A DNA stretch of 64,000 nt from Terriglobia bacterium (GTDB lineage: Bacteria > Acidobacteriota > Terriglobia > Terriglobales > Acidobacteriaceae): positions 620,001 through 684,000 of the forward strand of contig JAIQGE010000001.1 in NCBI GenBank assembly GCA_020072815.1. Reading direction: 5' to 3'. The notes under the pieces were generated by a model that searched no databases, was not told the origin of the DNA, and was given only the letters and a program-made list of their open reading frames with translations. Of the stretch, positions 11,358 to 21,021 are shown piece by piece. The translations under genes were made by a program, and so were the position numbers. Positions within the stretch are counted from its first letter, which is position 1. Every line of letters begins with the position of its first letter.

Positions 11358-12956
11358 TCCATCGGGTATGACTTCCACGCCGGCAATGGAACGCCGGGCA
11401 GCGGCACGGACAACGGCAACGTCTGGGGCATCACCAACAACAAAGACACCACGCGCAGCCAGACTTTCATCTATGACCCGCTGAACCGTTTGATCTCAGC
11501 CCAGAACACGGGGACGGATTGCACCGTCAACGTGCTGGGCGGCCAGAAGAAGTTCTGGGGCAACAGTTACGTCTATGACGCCTGGGGCAACCTGCTGCAG
11601 AAGAATGTGACCAAGTGCTCGGCGGAAAACCTGAGCATCATGGTACTTGCCAATAACCGCATCGGCACCTCAGGCTATGCTTACGATGCGTCCGGCAACA
11701 TGACCAGCGACGGCACAGATGGCGTTACTGCTGTCTACGACGCGGAAAATCGCATCGCCACCGCCACCAAGAGCGGCGTCACCACTACTTACACCTACGA
11801 CGCCGACGGCAACCGGGTGAAGAAAATTGCCGGAAGCACCGGCACGCTGTACTGGTACATGACGCCGGGCATCGTGGCCGAGTCCGACCAGACAGGGACG
11901 CTGAAGAGCGAATACGTGTTCTTTGGCGGCCAGCGCGTGGCCCGCCGCGACCTGGTTGCGCCCACCGGAGTTTTCTATTACTTCTCTGACCACCTGAAGA
12001 CCGCGTCGGTGGTAACGGATGCGGCCGGTGTGATCAAGGCCGAATCGGACTATTACCCCTGGGGCGGCGAGCTGCAGTTCGTCGCCAACGACTCGAATCA
12101 TTACAAATTCACCGGCAAAGAAAGGGACTTGGAATCTGGTTTGGATTACTTCGGCGCGCGGTATTACTCGAATGGGTTGGGGAGGTTTATCAGCGCGGAC
12201 TGGTCGGCGACGCCGATTCCGGTGCCGTATGCGGATTTTGGAGATCCGCAGTCGCTGAACCAGTACAGCTATGTCCGCAACATTCCCACGGTGAGGGTGG
12301 ACGCCGACGGGCATGATGGCTGCTGCACTTTGTCGGATATTGCAAGGCTTGTTGACGAAGGGTACGAGGCAGGCAAGGCGATGATCGATGCTTTGAAGCC
12401 AGCAGCGCCAGCGGCACCCGTGGCAGGGTCCGCCCTTGCGGCTGCGGGACCGGCTGCACTGTTAGCACTCCCCTCTGCTGGCGCGATGACGCTCGTAGTC
12501 GTCGGGCCAAAGTTCGAAGTACCCGAAGGCTGCGCAGGTGATTGTAGCTCTTTCTATATTCCGGCGCCGCAGGCCCAAGGGCAGAGTCAGCAAGGCCAAG
12601 CGCAGAACCAAGGCCAAACCCAGGAGACCGAACACGAACCAGAACCTCAAGTTTCTACTAGCGGCGCAGGTGCGAGAAAGGGCGGAGGAGGCGCATCCCC
12701 TTCTGAACGCGATCCAAAGCGTCGTTTTACCCCTGCGGAGAGCAAGGAGTTGAAGAGTAGAGCGCAGGGGAACTGCGACACTTGCCACAAAAAAACGGTA
12801 AGATCTACACCATACACAAAAGGCTCGAAACACTCACCAAGAGAGGGACAGGCCGGCCACAAAAAAGCTTCGTCCAAGGGAGGCAAGACTGAACTAAGCA
12901 ACGGCAAGTGGCAATGCAAGAGATGCAATCAAAGCGAGGGAGCTAACTCGAAATGA
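11358..12956 (+). CDS. orphan Rhs tip with second HNH toxin (no N-terminus)
   Basis: The Rhs frame resumes at about 11358 with SIGYDFHAGNG, colinear with residues from about 1432 of the complete Rhs protein. It continues with very similar sequence through the ARYYSNGLGRF block to about 12270. The variable tip then differs: an Ala/Gln-rich stretch followed by an HNH nuclease, CDTC, GQAGHKKASSKGG, and CKRCNQSEG. The frame is open from 11349 to the stop, but there is no ATG with a ribosome site; the first usable codon would be TTG 11490. It is therefore probably silent until recombined onto the upstream rhs. Its stop overlaps the next immunity gene by 4 bases. Confidence 0.8.
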   Translation, partial: SIGYDFHAGNGTPGSGTDNGNVWGITNNKDTTRSQTFIYDPLNRLISAQNTGTDCTVNVLGGQKKFWGNSYVYDAWGNLLQKNVTKCSAENLSIMVLANNRIGTSGYAYDASGNMTSDGTDGVTAVYDAENRIATATKSGVTTTYTYDADGNRVKKIAGSTGTLYWYMTPGIVAESDQTGTLKSEYVFFGGQRVARRDLVAPTGVFYYFSDHLKTASVVTDAAGVIKAESDYYPWGGELQFVANDSNHYKFTGKERDLESGLDYFGARYYSNGLGRFISADWSATPIPVPYADFGDPQSLNQYSYVRNIPTVRVDADGHDGCCTLSDIARLVDEGYEAGKAMIDALKPAAPAAPVAGSALAAAGPAALLALPSAGAMTLVVVGPKFEVPEGCAGDCSSFYIPAPQAQGQSQQGQAQNQGQTQETEHEPEPQVSTSGAGARKGGGGASPSERDPKRRFTPAESKELKSRAQGNCDTCHKKTVRSTPYTKGSKHSPREGQAGHKKASSKGGKTELSNGKWQCKRCNQSEGANSK

Positions 12957-13426
12957 AACAGGCGAGCCTTTCAAAAACAAAGAGACGAATCAAGGTTTAC
13001 TTTGATCTCGAGTCGGACGAGAACGGATATCCCCCGGCACAAAATGAGTTTCTGTGGTGCATTCCCACCGACCAAGGAACATATATTGTCGATAATGTTC
13101 CTTTCTTTGTGCGTGATATCAGTCTAGGTGACGAAATTTCAGCAGGAAAGATCGGTAAGACTTTGCAGTTTTCGCGCTTGCTTCACCAATCGAAGAATTC
13201 TACTATTCGCGTTCTCCTAAAGAAGGAAGGCTTGGCAGAGATGATACGAGAGAAGCTTGATAACCTTGGCTGTGGCACAGAGCTCATGGATGAATTATCA
13301 CTGCTTTCTGTGACGATGCCACCAGATGCGCGAGTTACAGAAACACTTTCGTTCTTGGACAGCGAAGCAGAACAAGGCAATATCGGAATCGAGGAATCCG
13401 CGGTGAGATACCAGAATTTGCACTGA
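12953..13426 (+). CDS. DUF4265-family immunity protein for the second Rhs-HNH tip
   Basis: 157 residues, starting at an ATG that overlaps the stop of the orphan Rhs tip (ATGA). It has the DUF4265 pattern: RIKVYFDLESDENGYPP, FLWCIPTDQGTYIVDNVPFF, RDISLGDEISAG, NSTIRVLLKK, and a final MPPDARVTETLSF block. It is homologous to the first immunity gene and occupies the same place relative to its toxin. The translational coupling suits a toxin-immunity pair. Whether it is expressed without a full upstream gene is unknown; immunity from an orphan module would protect against siblings carrying that tip. Confidence 0.85.
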   Translation: MKQASLSKTKRRIKVYFDLESDENGYPPAQNEFLWCIPTDQGTYIVDNVPFFVRDISLGDEISAGKIGKTLQFSRLLHQSKNSTIRVLLKKEGLAEMIREKLDNLGCGTELMDELSLLSVTMPPDARVTETLSFLDSEAEQGNIGIEESAVRYQNLH

Positions 13427-13433
13427 GACTGGG

Positions 13434-13607
13434 ACGGGTGCCCTCCATAAGAGCGAAGGTCGTGTCGAGGGAAAACTATCCCCTGGCGATGCGTGAGCAT
13501 CGTAACATTGGACGAACAAGTCTGTCGACGACCCCCTCACCCCAACAGGCGAACACCGCGCGTTCCGGGGATTCCGGACTGGAAAGCGCCTTCACTTGAA
13601 TCACCCG
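13434..13607 (+). repeat. conserved inter-cassette linker, copy 2
   Basis: Second copy of the linker at 11181-11356. The GNRA-loop hairpin is kept (GCGATGC-GTGA-GCATCGT, the last pair becoming G-U in RNA). A second short stem, AGGG with CCCT around AAAACTAT, precedes it. The ends also coincide: it starts just after an immunity gene and stops where Rhs core sequence begins. Differences between the copies are spread along the length, so the duplication is not recent. Confidence 0.7.
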
Positions 13608-13748
13608 TTCCATTGGCTATAACTTCCATGCCGGCAATGGAACGGCGGGCAGCGGCACGGACAACGGCAACGTCTGGGGCATCACCAACAACAAAGACGC
13701 CACCCGCAGCCAGACTTTCACCTATGACCCGCTGAACGGGTCGATCTT
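13608..13748 (+). pseudogene. third Rhs core fragment, toxin tip lost
   Basis: About 140 bases match the Rhs core at 9080-9220 and 11357-11497 (NFHAGNGTAGSGTDNGN, then DATRSQTFTYDPLN). The match ends near 13748 and no HNH tip or immunity gene follows. This is a degraded third cassette of the array. Confidence 0.8.
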
Positions 13749-13757
13749 CTCAATGAT

Positions 13758-13943
13758 GTGGGACAATCCATTTTGTCCCAACAGGGGGCCCAAATTGAGC
13801 GGGACGGCAACAAGGACTTCGCTTCGGCGATCATCGAGACACGATACCTGCCCCCCGGAGACCATCTGTTGCGCCTCACTACGCTGGACGCATATTCTTT
13901 GCCCGAATATGCTTTCCAGGTAGTACGCCAATCCCACCCCTGA
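13758..13943 (+). pseudogene. C-terminal fragment of an unrecognised protein
   Basis: An open frame with protein-like codon use reads SQQGAQIERDGNKDFASAII, then TRYLPPGDHLLRLTTLDAYS and LPEYAFQVVRQ before TGA. It looks like the end of a larger protein whose beginning was removed at the junction with the third Rhs fragment at about 13749. I do not recognise the family. No ribosome site precedes the GTG at 13758. Confidence 0.4.
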
Positions 13944-14291
13944 TGAAGCTTTCAGCTCATGATTTCAGCGGTCACTCGCCAAAATTCAGATCTGCGGTGA
14001 CTAAATGGCGAACCCACCCCAAGCAAGATCGTCCGCAGATGTTTCTCGCCGAGCTGTCCTTTGTCGTTCTGCTTGAAAGCATTGACCTTGCCGCTCGTCG
14101 TCCAATGCATTTTTTATTTAAGTGCTTAGAAAACATAACCAAAGAGACTGTGGTCGATTTTGCAGATGGTCGTGCACCCTGCCATACGCACGAAGTGCAG
14201 CATCTATGCGCGTCCGAAAGCTAGAGCACGGGCAAAGACCAAGTGGGTCGGGTTTGAGTCTTTAGGGTTGCGGTAAGTCGCTGAAAATAAA
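13944..14291. other. island right arm, no gene supported
   Basis: About 350 bases between the protein fragment and the tRNA-Pro 3' end. One frame from ATG 13943 is open for 93 codons but has no ribosome site and no recognisable content. No integrase or excisionase is visible on either strand. An integrase is usually encoded next to the tRNA end of such elements, so its absence suggests the island is fixed. Confidence 0.45.
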
Positions 14292-14368
<77 letters not shown>

Positions 14369-14420
14369 ACGAAACGAAAAACGCACAGTCGCAAGGCGCG
14401 ACGGATGCAGTAGACAAGTG

Positions 14421-14426
14421 ATTATA
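14421..14426 (-). promoter_or_regulatory. -10 element for tRNA-Pro
   Basis: On the minus strand the sequence is a perfect TATAAT, 53 bases upstream of the mature tRNA 5' end. No convincing -35 hexamer is found 16-18 bases further upstream. A short leader before a tRNA is normal. The position fits transcription of the tRNA towards the island. Confidence 0.5.
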
Positions 14427-14668
14427 GCAGAGTTTTCCCGCGCTTTCGGCGCCATTCAACGCCAACGTGAACCAAAGTTACGTGGTCTGAAACCGCGCGG
14501 GGGCGCAAATCCGGAGAGAATCCGAATCTCCCAGCGCCCAGGAAGACCAACCGATAGCAAGTCGCGCCTTGTGTCCGGAACTACGTTGACAGGAACTCTG
14601 CCTTCTCTCGTCCCGCGCACGGGCATCCAGCGATATCATGAACCCAGGATTCAAAAAGGCAGTCACGC

Positions 14669-15847
14669 ATGCAAGAACGAGCGAATGCGGGCTTTGTAAG
14701 GATCGCGCTGGCGGCGTTGCTTATGTCTGCCGTTGGCTGTGGCGGCGGAAACTCCACAATATTCTCTGCCGGAGGGTTCGCGCTGGCCACAGTTGTGACG
14801 GGGCTGAATGCGCCGCTGGGGTTGGAACAACCCAACGATGATAGCGGCCGCCTGTTCGTGGTGCAGCAAAGCGGCCAGATCAGGATCATCCAGAACGGCG
14901 CGATGCTTCCCCAGCTTTTCCTGGACATCAGCGCGAAAGTCACCAATCGCGACGAAATGGGCCTGCTGGGAATGGCTTTCCATCCCAGCTTCGCGACCAA
15001 CCGAAAGTTCTATGTGAACTACGTCCGCACGCAAGTGTCGGGACAGATCCAATCGGTCATCGCGGAGTATCTGGCTTCGGCGGCCAACGCCAACCTGGCC
15101 GACCCAGCGAGTGAACGCATCCTGCTGACGGTGGACCAGACCGGCAATTTTTCCAATCACAAAGCCGGACAACTGGCCTTTGGCCCGGACGGCTTGCTGT
15201 ACTTTGGCCTGGGCGACGGCGGAGATGCCGGCGACCCCTTCGGCAACGGGCAAAACACCAATGTGCTACTGGGCAAAATGATGCGGATTGACGTGAACTC
15301 CACTGACCCCGGTTTGCAGTACCACATCCCCCTGGATAATCCCTTCGTCGCCGGCGGCGGGCGGCCGGAGATTTGGGCTTACGGCTTCCGCAATCCCTGG
15401 CGCTTTTCGTTTGATCCGCCCAGCGGGCGCATGTTCATCGCCGACGTGGGCCAGGACTCATTCGAAGAAGTGGACCTGGGCGTAAAGGACGGCAATTACG
15501 GCTGGAAAATCATGGAAGGCCTGCATTGTTTCAGTCCAGCGAGCGGTTGCAACATGGCCGGATTGACGCTGCCCATCGCCGAATACAGCCACGCGGAAGG
15601 CGATGCGGTGATTGGCGGGTTCGTCTATCACGGCTCGGCCATCGCCAGCCTGCGAGGGCTCTACGTGTTTGGCGACTTGAGTTCAGGCAAGATCTTTACG
15701 TTGCAGGAAACTTCTCCCAACGTTTGGAAGCACGCGCTGGTGGCGACCACGGGCAAGACCATCAGCTCCTTCGGGCGCGACCAGAGCGGCGAATTGTATC
15801 TGGTGGATATTGGTTCGGGCACGTTGTTGAAGATTGTGCCGCAGTGA
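14669..15847 (+). CDS. PQQ-type glucose/sorbosone dehydrogenase-family lipoprotein
   Basis: 392 residues. The N-terminus is a lipoprotein signal with lipobox SAVGC (Cys24), so the protein should be anchored on the periplasmic side or outer membrane. The rest is a six-bladed propeller of the GSDH family (soluble glucose dehydrogenase, YliI): GLNAPLGLEQPNDDSGRLFV, AFHPSFATNRKFYVNYVR, NHKAGQLAFGPDGLLYFGLG, EIWAYGFRNPWRFSFDPPSG and DVGQDSFEEVD, all standard blade motifs including His and Arg PQQ contacts. Characterised relatives oxidise aldose sugars. Substrate cannot be set from sequence. It stands alone between the tRNA and the restriction gene. Confidence 0.88.
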   Translation: MQERANAGFVRIALAALLMSAVGCGGGNSTIFSAGGFALATVVTGLNAPLGLEQPNDDSGRLFVVQQSGQIRIIQNGAMLPQLFLDISAKVTNRDEMGLLGMAFHPSFATNRKFYVNYVRTQVSGQIQSVIAEYLASAANANLADPASERILLTVDQTGNFSNHKAGQLAFGPDGLLYFGLGDGGDAGDPFGNGQNTNVLLGKMMRIDVNSTDPGLQYHIPLDNPFVAGGGRPEIWAYGFRNPWRFSFDPPSGRMFIADVGQDSFEEVDLGVKDGNYGWKIMEGLHCFSPASGCNMAGLTLPIAEYSHAEGDAVIGGFVYHGSAIASLRGLYVFGDLSSGKIFTLQETSPNVWKHALVATTGKTISSFGRDQSGELYLVDIGSGTLLKIVPQ

Positions 15848-16218
15848 TGTTACTCGATTCCCGAATACTGCTTCGTGTCATGGCGACCACATCTATTAAC
15901 TGTCTCGGCAATTACCATTCAGTGACTCCACACCCCACCCTCCCCCCTGACGGTCTGTTGCAATCAAAGGAGTTATTCCATTCGACCCAACGGTCACCCA
16001 ACTGTTAACCAGTCAGTACATTTTCCTGCTAAGCGCTTGATTCTTTGCGGCTTAGCGTCCTTTGCATGGAACCCATGGTTCTGCGGATTCTCTTTGGCCG
16101 ACTGGTGACCGTGCTTGATTAGATTGTCAAAGACCTTGTCTTATTTCTGACGCCTTGCGCATCAATTCTCATTATATCGTATTCTATTCACCTTGACAAG
16201 TTAAGAGTTTACCAAATC
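15848..16218. other. intergenic between convergent genes
   Basis: 371 bases between the dehydrogenase and the convergent restriction-modification gene. An imperfect hairpin pairs GCTAAGCGC at 16028-16036 with GCGGCTTAGC at 16047-16056, which could slow or stop transcription, but no T-run follows. Nothing else is recognisable. Confidence 0.45.
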
Positions 16219-19200
16219 CTACCTGAACCGCTCTCCAGGTTGGTAGATTCGCCGGGCCTGACTCTTGCGGTCTGCGCTCCATGCAAACCTTGGCCGTTCC
16301 ACGGTCACAGAGAGAGGAAACTGCTGGCAGCGCCGCTTGATAATGTCATGCTCCTTGGCGGTGAGTCCCAGGCCGTTTGCGACAATCTCATCAATCTCTT
16401 CCAGTATCCGCAAGACACCTTCTTCCGTCCTCTTAATGTTCGCGGCAAAATCATTGATCGCGTGGGCCAATTCCTTCCTGTCTGCTGCTTCACCTGGAAG
16501 CTGGGCGTTTTCCAAGTCTTCGGCTGTAAATTCGTCTTGGTCGGTCGCCAGCAATGCGGCCCGCAGCAGTATCAATAGGTCGGAATCGGGAGCGCTAATT
16601 GCAATTTTTCCAATATGGAGTTCGTTTTCTGATTCTTTGGCGTCGGCCAAATCCTCGCGGTCTATTTCGCCCTCGAGACTAAACTTCACGCCCAGAAAGG
16701 CGGCCTTCTTGAATTGTTCAATTTTCGCATTGCCCGCGAGATAGGCCTCTGCCTCATTCCCGGCAACACCAGCCGAGAGAGTTGTGGCTTCACGAGCTAG
16801 ATTGTGCAACGCCTGCGCCGTCTGCTTAGTTAGCTCCGGCATCCGAATAGCTTTTAGTGAGCGGGGAAACCAGTGTGTGCGCCGTCGCAGGAGGATTGCG
16901 GATCGTTGCGTTAGGAATGCATAGTAACGTGAAACCCTCGAGTTAAGAATTGCAGATAAGCAGTAGGCACTGTATTTCTTGGGCACCAGTATGATCGCGC
17001 TGTTGTTGGCAGCAACCTTGAGAGGATCGATCACAGACGCGACCAGTGTCACGTATATTTCGGGGATCAAGCAGCAGAGGGTATCGCTGGGTGAGGAGTT
17101 CCCCAGTCGTTCGGGAGTGACGTAATCGTACCTGCCCATTCCTGTGTTGTCGGTTTTTCCCTCGTTCGCCTTATAAAATTCCAGTTCATCCCAAATGGAT
17201 GCGTCTTCTGCAGTGGCGATCTTCGTCAAATTTGCATATTCGTCCACTTCAGTGGAAGCATTGAAAGCGGCGACATGCTGTCCCTTTAGAAATGGGACTT
17301 CATCGGAGCTTCGTTTCACATCTTCAGCCAGTCGCAAAAACTTCTGCCGGTTGCCACCCTTGATACCATAAGAACAGCGGGCCACGTCTTGCTGCTCTAT
17401 GCTCGACTTGGCATTGAGCTTCCGCAGAATCGGTAAATCCTCTTCCGCAACGTCAAGGCACCAGTCCCCGTTGGCGCTTAGCTGCGTCCATTCATCAAAA
17501 GGAAGCTCCGCCGACTTGCTCTTGAGGAAAGTTTCGTCTTTCATGCATCGCGTAAGCTCGCCAAGGGTCTGCAGACCCGAGATCAAGCGAATCCGGTGTT
17601 TTGCAGGCCGCTGCTTCTTCTTTAGAAAAATCAGAATTGGGACAATGTCCGCGCCGGGAAAAGCCTCCTTGGCGCACCACTCCAGGGAAACCAGCTCCGT
17701 AAGCTCATAGTCTTTTTGCTTGAGAAAATTCCGGAGATACGCCGCCATTTGAGTATTGGCAATGCCAATCGGCGCCACCATGCCCAGGATTCCGTTCTCT
17801 TTCGTGAAATACTCAATGGAGGCATAAATGAAGTACACCGAAAGGTCGGTATTTCTTACGGACAAACTGGGGAAGAGATCATTCAGGACCTCGCGGTCCT
17901 CTTTGGGAAGACGTTCATTGCGAACGAAAGGAGGATTGCCAATGACGTAATCAAACTGCTCTCTCTTGGCCTCGGACTCCTCCTCTTCCATCCCGCCGAT
18001 TTCCCTGGGTGTGGGAATTGCCGCCGTCAGCGAGTTCTGTATGGAGACGTCCATCGGCTTGATCTCGAAACTGGGGTCAATCCGTTTTGCTTCAAGGTAG
18101 AGATCCAGCAGCGCGAACAAAAGGCTCAAGTGCGAGAGAAAAACGGAAAAAGGATTGATGTCCTGGCCGCGCAGGCAAGTTCGCACCAAGTCAATTCTGT
18201 TTTGCGGCGAAAGACCTGCGCCGGCCCGCAAGAGAACGCCCGCTGTGCGCACGCCGAAGGTAAACGATCCGCAGGCAGGATCGAGAATCCGTTTCTGCAT
18301 GATGGCTGGGTCAGTTGCGATTCCAGTCCTCGACAGGATGAAATCAACCACCTCTACCGGCGTGTAATACTCTCCCAACCGTTTACGCTCAATCCGCGGG
18401 CGAAAATACTGGTAGATGGAACCGAGAAGATCGCGGTTGATAACGCGGAAGTCGAATGCGTTCAGGCGGAAAAGAATTCTCTCCAGAATGTCATGCAGCA
18501 GGCCGTTGCCTTTTCCGAACCAGTCAAACACGGATGCTTCAAACAGGCTGGAGTAAACGTGGGCCACGTCTTTGAAGGCCACATCCAGCAGGTCCTGATA
18601 ATTGCCTTTGATGTTCTGGACAAAGTCACGCCACACCGCGATCCCCGAGTTGGAAATCTTGTGTGTGGTTAGCCCCGAATCCTCACAGATTCGCACAAAG
18701 AAGAGCCGGCTCAACGCGACATACGCTGTGTTGGTGCAAAAGATGTCTTCAAAGTTCTCTTCTAGCTGCGTGCCAGCGTATGTCTGATCGTGCTTGAACC
18801 GGTCGTAATCGTCTTCGAAGAGCTGGAGCGCCAGACGATACTTGGCCCGGACAGTTTTTCGACGATATAAGAGCTTCTGTCTTTCTTTAATGGCTCCCGA
18901 GCCGATATTCGCCAGTTTCTGGTCAATTTCCCCAATCTGCGCTCTCGCGTCGTCATGCTTGGCGCGCAGTTCGCGAAAATGCACGCGGCAATATTCTTTG
19001 AGTTTGTCTATGGCATATACGAATACGGATTGCAGCTGGGAAAGAGTTTCAGGGGTGAGCGGGATGTGGCCGCTGCGCACCTCACCGCGACGGAAGGCTT
19101 CGAACTGCCGGCGTTCCAGGGAGGCGTCATAACTTATCCGGCCCGCAACCTCCCGAAACCCTTTGTCAGAGAGAGGGAATTCCGCACCCGTCCGCGGATT

Positions 19201-19599
19201 CCGCAAATAGTTGTCTTCGATATGGATCGTTTCAAGCGGATTGCCATCCAAGTCGCAAACGTAGAAGGTCCGCGGCGCGCAGAGCACAACATAGAAAGTC
19301 TCTGGGCTGATGTACCGGTGTCCAACGACCTGTTCCCGCCAGAGTTTCGCCCGGCGGTCTTCGTCCCTGATTTCGGCGTCATCGCGCTTGGCCTCAACGA
19401 CTACCCACTCTGAGTTGTCTTCTTGCGAATATAAGCGGATATCCGGGATGCCGTGTTCGCCAGACTTGTTGATGATGCGCTGTTTGGGAGGGTACCCGAG
19501 CAAGGCCCCAAAAAGATGCGTCGCCAGCGGAGTGTAGAAACCAATTTCACTCGCTATGGAACCAGAACTCGTTTCTTCTAGGTATTTTTTTAGCGACAT
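16219..19599 (-). CDS. type IIG restriction-modification enzyme (Eco57I-like fusion)
   Basis: 1126 residues combining nuclease and methyltransferase. The N-terminal PD-(D/E)xK nuclease shows Pro52-Asp53, then VVVEAKRDD with Glu69 and Lys71. A helical connector follows, then an N6-adenine methyltransferase with motif I DPACGSFTFG (440-449) and motif IV NPPFVRN (555-561), then a C-terminal region (about 700-1126) typical of the target-recognition domain, with coiled-coil-like helices at the end. Such enzymes methylate one strand and cut at a distance using SAM. No separate methylase or specificity subunit is nearby, consistent with a stand-alone type IIG system. The start at 19599 has only a weak ribosome site. 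It lies outside the tRNA island. Confidence 0.88.
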   Translation of the reverse strand: MSLKKYLEETSSGSIASEIGFYTPLATHLFGALLGYPPKQRIINKSGEHGIPDIRLYSQEDNSEWVVVEAKRDDAEIRDEDRRAKLWREQVVGHRYISPETFYVVLCAPRTFYVCDLDGNPLETIHIEDNYLRNPRTGAEFPLSDKGFREVAGRISYDASLERRQFEAFRRGEVRSGHIPLTPETLSQLQSVFVYAIDKLKEYCRVHFRELRAKHDDARAQIGEIDQKLANIGSGAIKERQKLLYRRKTVRAKYRLALQLFEDDYDRFKHDQTYAGTQLEENFEDIFCTNTAYVALSRLFFVRICEDSGLTTHKISNSGIAVWRDFVQNIKGNYQDLLDVAFKDVAHVYSSLFEASVFDWFGKGNGLLHDILERILFRLNAFDFRVINRDLLGSIYQYFRPRIERKRLGEYYTPVEVVDFILSRTGIATDPAIMQKRILDPACGSFTFGVRTAGVLLRAGAGLSPQNRIDLVRTCLRGQDINPFSVFLSHLSLLFALLDLYLEAKRIDPSFEIKPMDVSIQNSLTAAIPTPREIGGMEEEESEAKREQFDYVIGNPPFVRNERLPKEDREVLNDLFPSLSVRNTDLSVYFIYASIEYFTKENGILGMVAPIGIANTQMAAYLRNFLKQKDYELTELVSLEWCAKEAFPGADIVPILIFLKKKQRPAKHRIRLISGLQTLGELTRCMKDETFLKSKSAELPFDEWTQLSANGDWCLDVAEEDLPILRKLNAKSSIEQQDVARCSYGIKGGNRQKFLRLAEDVKRSSDEVPFLKGQHVAAFNASTEVDEYANLTKIATAEDASIWDELEFYKANEGKTDNTGMGRYDYVTPERLGNSSPSDTLCCLIPEIYVTLVASVIDPLKVAANNSAIILVPKKYSAYCLSAILNSRVSRYYAFLTQRSAILLRRRTHWFPRSLKAIRMPELTKQTAQALHNLAREATTLSAGVAGNEAEAYLAGNAKIEQFKKAAFLGVKFSLEGEIDREDLADAKESENELHIGKIAISAPDSDLLILLRAALLATDQDEFTAEDLENAQLPGEAADRKELAHAINDFAANIKRTEEGVLRILEEIDEIVANGLGLTAKEHDIIKRRCQQFPLSVTVERPRFAWSADRKSQARRIYQPGERFR

Positions 19600-19710
19600 T
19601 TTGGTTCAGGCAGCACAGAGGATATTACCTCACGCTGAGCTTGTCCCAAAAGAAACCTACAACTGCCAGTTGTGCGACGGCCTATTCTTTGAGTCAGAAT
19701 CGTCCTTCAC

Positions 19711-21021
19711 TCACGCCACGCCCACCGGTTCGCGCAATTCCGGATACAAAGGAAAAGCTTCGGCCAGTTCGAGCACCTGGCGGCGGATGCGCGCCAACAC
19801 CTGCGCGTCCTGGTGATTGTTCAGAGCTTCAGCGATCCAGGCGCCCACCTGCACCATTTCTTTTTCTTTCATGCCGCGCGTGGTAAGCGCGGGCGTGCCG
19901 ATGCGAATGCCGCTGGGCTTGAAGGGCGGGTTGGTGTCAAAGGGGATGGCGTTTTTGTTAACAGTGATGCCGGCCTGGCCCAGGGCGGTCTCCGCGTCGC
20001 TGCCCAGGATGCCCTTGGCGAAGACGTCGAGCAGGAAGAGGTGGGTGTCCGTGCCGCCGGAGATCACGCGGAAACCTTCATCCATCATTTTTTGCGCGAG
20101 CGTTTTGGCGTTGGCCACGATCTGGCGGGCATAGTCCTTGAACTCCGGCCGCAGCGCCTCCCGGAAGCACACTGCCTTGGCGGCGATGATATGCACCAGC
20201 GGGCCGCCCTGTGTCCCGGGGAAATTTGTTTTGTCCACGGCCGCGGCGAATTCCTGGCGGCAGAGCACCAAGCCGGCGCGCGGACCACGCAGTGTTTTAT
20301 GGGTCGTGGTGGTAACGATGTGGCAATGCGGCACGGGCGATGGATGCGCGCCGCCGGCGACGAGTCCGGCGAAGTGGGCCATATCCACCATGAGCTTGGC
20401 GCCGACTTTGTCGGCAATTTGCCTCATGCGGGCAAAATCAAAAGTGCGCGCGTACGCGCTGGCGCCGCCGATGATCAGCTTGGGATGTTCGCGTTCGGCC
20501 AGTTGCTCCAGTTCGTCATAGTCAATGGTTTCGGTGTCTTTGCGAACGTTGTACGGGACCACTTTGTACAGCTTGCCGGAGAAGTTCAAAGGATGGCCGT
20601 GGGTGAGGTGCCCGCCGTGCGCCAGGTTGAGTCCCATGATGGTATCGCCCGGCTGCAGCAGCGCCATGTAGGCGGTCATGTTGGCTTGCGAGCCGGAGTG
20701 CGGCTGGACGTTGGCGTGCTCGGCGCCGAAAAGTTGCTTGGCGCGGTCGCGGGCCAGGCTCTCCGCCACGTCGGCAAATTCGCAGCCGCCGTAATAGCGC
20801 TTGCCGGGATAGCCTTCCGCGTACTTGTTGGTGAAGACCGACCCCACCGCCTGCAGCACCGCTAGGCTGACAAAGTTTTCTGAAGCGATCAGTTCCAGCC
20901 CTTCATGCTGGCGCTGCACTTCATGGTTGATGGCGCGGGCAATCTCCGGGTCGGCTTCCATGAGCGAACGGGACATCCAGGCAGTTTTCATGTCTTTTAT
21001 GTGCATATCTTTTATGTGCAT
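19711..21021 (-). CDS. glyA: serine hydroxymethyltransferase
   Basis: 436 residues of a PLP enzyme that converts serine and tetrahydrofolate to glycine and 5,10-methylene-tetrahydrofolate in the cytoplasm. Family blocks are complete: [40 protein letters not shown], the PLP-lysine segment [14 protein letters not shown], and [14 protein letters not shown]. Three in-frame start codons (21021, 21006, 20991) result from a perfect 15-bp tandem duplication, so the N-terminus is uncertain. The core [16 protein letters not shown] begins 15 residues in. No start has a clear ribosome site. Confidence 0.97.
   Translation of the reverse strand: MHIKDMHIKDMKTAWMSRSLMEADPEIARAINHEVQRQHEGLELIASENFVSLAVLQAVGSVFTNKYAEGYPGKRYYGGCEFADVAESLARDRAKQLFGAEHANVQPHSGSQANMTAYMALLQPGDTIMGLNLAHGGHLTHGHPLNFSGKLYKVVPYNVRKDTETIDYDELEQLAEREHPKLIIGGASAYARTFDFARMRQIADKVGAKLMVDMAHFAGLVAGGAHPSPVPHCHIVTTTTHKTLRGPRAGLVLCRQEFAAAVDKTNFPGTQGGPLVHIIAAKAVCFREALRPEFKDYARQIVANAKTLAQKMMDEGFRVISGGTDTHLFLLDVFAKGILGSDAETALGQAGITVNKNAIPFDTNPPFKPSGIRIGTPALTTRGMKEKEMVQVGAWIAEALNNHQDAQVLARIRRQVLELAEAFPLYPELREPVGVA

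Noticed and set aside
13943-14224. 93-codon open frame next to the tRNA
   Set aside because: No ribosome site, no recognisable motif, and mixed codon use; treated as non-coding.
19813-20865. 350-codon plus-strand frame opposite glyA
   Set aside because: It is an antisense shadow of glyA caused by the GC-rich third codon position.
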